Source of the DNA: Cyanobacteria bacterium SZAS LIN-3
Lineage (GTDB): Bacteria; Cyanobacteriota; Vampirovibrionia; Obscuribacterales; Obscuribacteraceae
Direction of reading: 5' to 3'
DNA length: 35,247 nt
Assembly: GCA_018266215.1 (NCBI GenBank)
Contig: JAFEAV010000068.1
Location: forward strand, 1 to 35,247
Shown: positions 33,123 to 35,247 of the stretch, piece by piece
Position numbering within the stretch: position 1 is the first letter of the stretch
Layout: each line of letters opens with the position of its first letter
Notes under the pieces: generated by a model
Database searches by the model: none
Seen by the model: only the letters and a program-made list of their open reading frames with translations
Told to the model about the DNA's origin: nothing
Program-made: the position numbers and the translations under genes

Positions 33123-34619
33123 ATGACTCAAAAAGTTGCCTACATCTGGGGCCCTGTCACATCATTCAATGGCCCTCTGGCGGCGCTTTTAGTGATGAAA
33201 GGCTGGCACGTGCATTTCGCCTGCAAGTCTTCACTCAATTTGCTTTCGCTCTCGCCTCTCGATTTGCGCACCCAGGCCCAGACCCTGCTGGAAGCGGCTC
33301 TCGGCGGCCGGGAAAAGGCTCGGGCCTTCAAGGACCGGCTGAAGCTGGTCGATCCCTCGGAAGCCCTTAAGCACAACAATTACGACGCCATTATATTTGG
33401 TGCCCTGCCACCAAACTTTGACGAATCAAGATCGCCGCGCGCGCCCTGGTCAGGATCGGATTTTAAAAGCATCCTCAAGACTTTCCGCGGTGTACCGACC
33501 TTCATCGTCTCTTCAATCTGGGGCGGCGTGCAAAAAGATGGCGTGGTCCCGGAAGAGCTGGAATTCACCCGGCGCAAACCGCTGACCAACTGGGAAGGCA
33601 CCTGCCAGCAGTACGAACAGCGCGTTTTGGAAAGCCTCTCAGGCAATGAATCGCCCTGGTACCTGGTACGCTTGCCGCTCATCAGTGGTGACACACGCAC
33701 AGGCGAAACAGTAAAGTTTTCCGGCATCTACACTCTGCTCAAGGAGCTTGTCACCGAAGGAGCCAAGCCATTTTTCGGCAAGAGCGGCCCCTCTATCAAA
33801 CTCTCCTACAATCCGGATTCCACGCTCTGGTTTTTGCCGGTGGATGTGGCGGTAAATACTTTCTATCGCTTCATTGAAGACGAAACAAGACCTCGCATTT
33901 GCAACCTGGTCTCCACCCATATGACGCTCAATCGGGAGTGGCTCAGTCACGTAGCCGAGGCTCAGGGCTGGGAAGAAATTCAGAGCGCCGAATCGGATGG
34001 TTTGAATTTACCTGCAACCCTGCGCAAACTGCTCATCGATGATGTCCAGGTCAAAACCAGAAACCTTTTTGAAGTGGCCGGGCGCTACCAGCTTTTGCCG
34101 GTCAAGCTGGACAAGGAATATTTCCAGAAACTGTTTGAACTGGCTAAGAAAGAGAACTTCGGCGCGCCGCCCGAGATAGTTGAGGTCAGCCCCCTCGATT
34201 ACACCGAACAGCTGGCCAAATATTATTTTGAAAAATTTGTCCCCGAAAAAATCAGTGCCGGTGCTCTCGCCAGCGCTCGCATCAATGACGTCAGTATCGG
34301 CTTTCATTTGAGAGCCGGAGCCATTCACGGCTGGGTCCTACGGCGCAACCAGGTGACAGGCGATCTGACAATTGATCAGCTGGATTCGACCGCGGACAAA
34401 CCGGACATATTGTTCCACTTCAGCGGCATGACTTTAACCAGGCTGATTCAAAACAAAATGCACCTGCACCGCGCCCTGCTCATGCGGGAAGTGGAAGTTG
34501 AGGGCAATCTGTTTCAACTGTGGAAAATCGTCGCCGCCATCGATAAGTTTTTGCGCGACAATCCCATCTCGTACCAGGACGTGCCGCAGCAAGTGGAAGT
34601 CCAGGTCTTGCAGGACTGA
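33123..34619 (+). CDS. Rossmann (SDR-like) protein fused to SCP2 sterol-carrier domain
   Basis: 498 residues. The N-terminal ~300 resemble an extended SDR/NAD-dependent epimerase: beta-alpha start 'KVAYIWGPVTSFNGPLAALL', 'YDAIIFGALPPN' (~86-97), 'PTFIVSSIWG' (~125-134) and 'YLVRLPLISG' (~182-191). The glycine motif is degenerate and no clear YxxxK is seen, so catalysis is doubtful. The last ~100 residues match SCP2: 'PDILFHFSGMTLTRLIQNKMHLHRALL' then 'VEVEGNLFQLWKI', a hydrophobic-ligand-binding fold. No signal peptide is seen. It may bind or modify a lipid or acyl-CoA. It follows the RDD gene and is convergent with the response regulator. Confidence 0.72.
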   Translation: MTQKVAYIWGPVTSFNGPLAALLVMKGWHVHFACKSSLNLLSLSPLDLRTQAQTLLEAALGGREKARAFKDRLKLVDPSEALKHNNYDAIIFGALPPNFDESRSPRAPWSGSDFKSILKTFRGVPTFIVSSIWGGVQKDGVVPEELEFTRRKPLTNWEGTCQQYEQRVLESLSGNESPWYLVRLPLISGDTRTGETVKFSGIYTLLKELVTEGAKPFFGKSGPSIKLSYNPDSTLWFLPVDVAVNTFYRFIEDETRPRICNLVSTHMTLNREWLSHVAEAQGWEEIQSAESDGLNLPATLRKLLIDDVQVKTRNLFEVAGRYQLLPVKLDKEYFQKLFELAKKENFGAPPEIVEVSPLDYTEQLAKYYFEKFVPEKISAGALASARINDVSIGFHLRAGAIHGWVLRRNQVTGDLTIDQLDSTADKPDILFHFSGMTLTRLIQNKMHLHRALLMREVEVEGNLFQLWKIVAAIDKFLRDNPISYQDVPQQVEVQVLQD

Positions 34620-34646
34620 ACGCCGCACTGAAATACTGAGGTCGAC

Positions 34647-35247
34647 TCAGACCGCAATCGCCTGACGCGGCATCATGAGACAGAGCCTCATGCACAGCTC
34701 GTCTTCCACAATCGGTTTGACGATAAAATCACTGGCACCGGAGGCGTATATAGCCTGACGGGAATCAAGATCCGTGTCGACAGTCATCAATATAATAGGC
34801 AGGCGCGCCCATTGCGGATGGCAGCGAATCATGCGACAGATATCAAATCCAGTCAGACCATCCCCATCCGCATCAACTATCAACAAATCCACAGGACAGT
34901 CTTCCAGCGCCGGCAGCACCCGCACATCGCAGGGCAGAGACTGGACCTGATAGCCGTAGTTTCTCAATATCCGAGTAAGCACCTGTACACGCAGATCATT
35001 GTTGTCCACAATAAGAGCGCGCGGGGCGGGGCTCTCCACAATCTCCGGACAAGTCTCCACAGGCGGCTCCGGCGGAGCCTCCTGGTAGGCCGGACCCGGA
35101 GCCTCAAAATAGACCGGGGCCGGGGCCGGCGCTTCACAGGTCGCATCCTTATGATCGTCCTGCCAGGCCTCTATCCACATTTCTATTTCCGCAACCAGCA
35201 TCAGGGCCCGGGCCAGGACCTGGCCATCAGGCAAAGCCGCTGTAGAC
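34647..35247 (-). CDS. Response regulator receiver-domain protein (5' end beyond window)
   Basis: The frame stays open to the window edge; TTG 35234 is the first visible possible start, so the true start is probably outside. Numbered from that TTG, residues 1-30 are helical, 31-70 are Pro/Ala/Glu-rich linker, and 72-190 are a receiver domain: acidic pocket at Asp77, phospho-acceptor Asp121 in LLIVDADGDG, Thr151 and Lys173 in IVKPI. No output domain follows, so it would signal through protein contact. No kinase gene is in the window. An N-terminal effector or sensor region could lie upstream. Confidence 0.78.
   Translation of the reverse strand, partial: STAALPDGQVLARALMLVAEIEMWIEAWQDDHKDATCEAPAPAPVYFEAPGPAYQEAPPEPPVETCPEIVESPAPRALIVDNNDLRVQVLTRILRNYGYQVQSLPCDVRVLPALEDCPVDLLIVDADGDGLTGFDICRMIRCHPQWARLPIILMTVDTDLDSRQAIYASGASDFIVKPIVEDELCMRLCLMMPRQAIAV

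Noticed and set aside
34636..34650. CTGAG-GTCGA-CTCAG hairpin between convergent genes as a terminator.
   Set aside because: The 5-base stem is short and no U tract follows on either strand.

Overview
This 35.2 kb bacterial window is almost fully coding: 30 protein genes on both strands, none separated by more than about 175 bases. I see no rRNA, tRNA, CRISPR array, insertion sequence, phage gene or plasmid-type origin. Many genes start with GTG or TTG behind clear Shine-Dalgarno sequences, and many products carry signal peptides or membrane helices, as in a Gram-negative-type cell with an active envelope. The mix (bacterial alpha-2-macroglobulin, many secreted TPR proteins, a PsbP/DcrB-like protein, phenylacetate-type CoA genes, LigA) would fit a non-photosynthetic Cyanobacteriota relative such as Obscuribacterales (Melainabacteria). 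That is a guess from gene content; a LigA tree would be needed to place it.

Layout. 1-2077 (+): 3' end of an alpha-2-macroglobulin gene and a VanW-domain protein. 2084-3496 (-): a polytopic membrane protein. 3567-9021 (+): three large envelope or secreted proteins of unknown role, one with TPR repeats. 9024-10100 (-): an HtrA/trypsin-like protease without PDZ. 10212-11311 (+): a tiny LysM protein and a DUF1028 protein. 11337-12645: a secreted TPR/Cys protein (-) divergent from a pentapeptide-repeat protein (+). 12693-17215 (-): a giant duplicated CPBP (CAAX protease-like) membrane protein followed by an unknown cytosolic protein.

17389-21426 (+): the clearest metabolic operon, a phenylacetate-CoA ligase-type enzyme plus three different crotonases. 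The first has lost the second catalytic Glu, resembles ring-opening hydrolases and carries a C-terminal zinc ribbon; the second is a canonical hydratase; the third is PaaG-like. No ring-oxygenase (PaaABCE) or PaaZ gene lies in the window. A thiolase that could finish such a pathway lies at 31030-32238 on the other strand, just upstream of ligA.

21433-24900 (-): a small membrane protein, then an overlapping operon of ABC ATPase, ABC-2 permease and a membrane-anchored protein with two thioredoxin-like domains lacking CxxC. 24923-26782 (+): two secreted proteins. 26779-32238 (-): a run reading thiolase, ligA, TPR protein, K+-channel-like protein, with the last three overlapping at their ends. 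32450-34619 (+): an RDD membrane protein and a Rossmann-SCP2 fusion. 34647-end (-): a partial response regulator.

The most interesting items are the zinc-ribbon crotonase and its incomplete aromatic-type operon, the ABC/thioredoxin-fold operon, the duplicated CPBP protein and the Rossmann-SCP2 fusion. Seven convergent gene pairs end within 47 bases of each other, one with interlocked stop codons, and I found no convincing intrinsic terminator.
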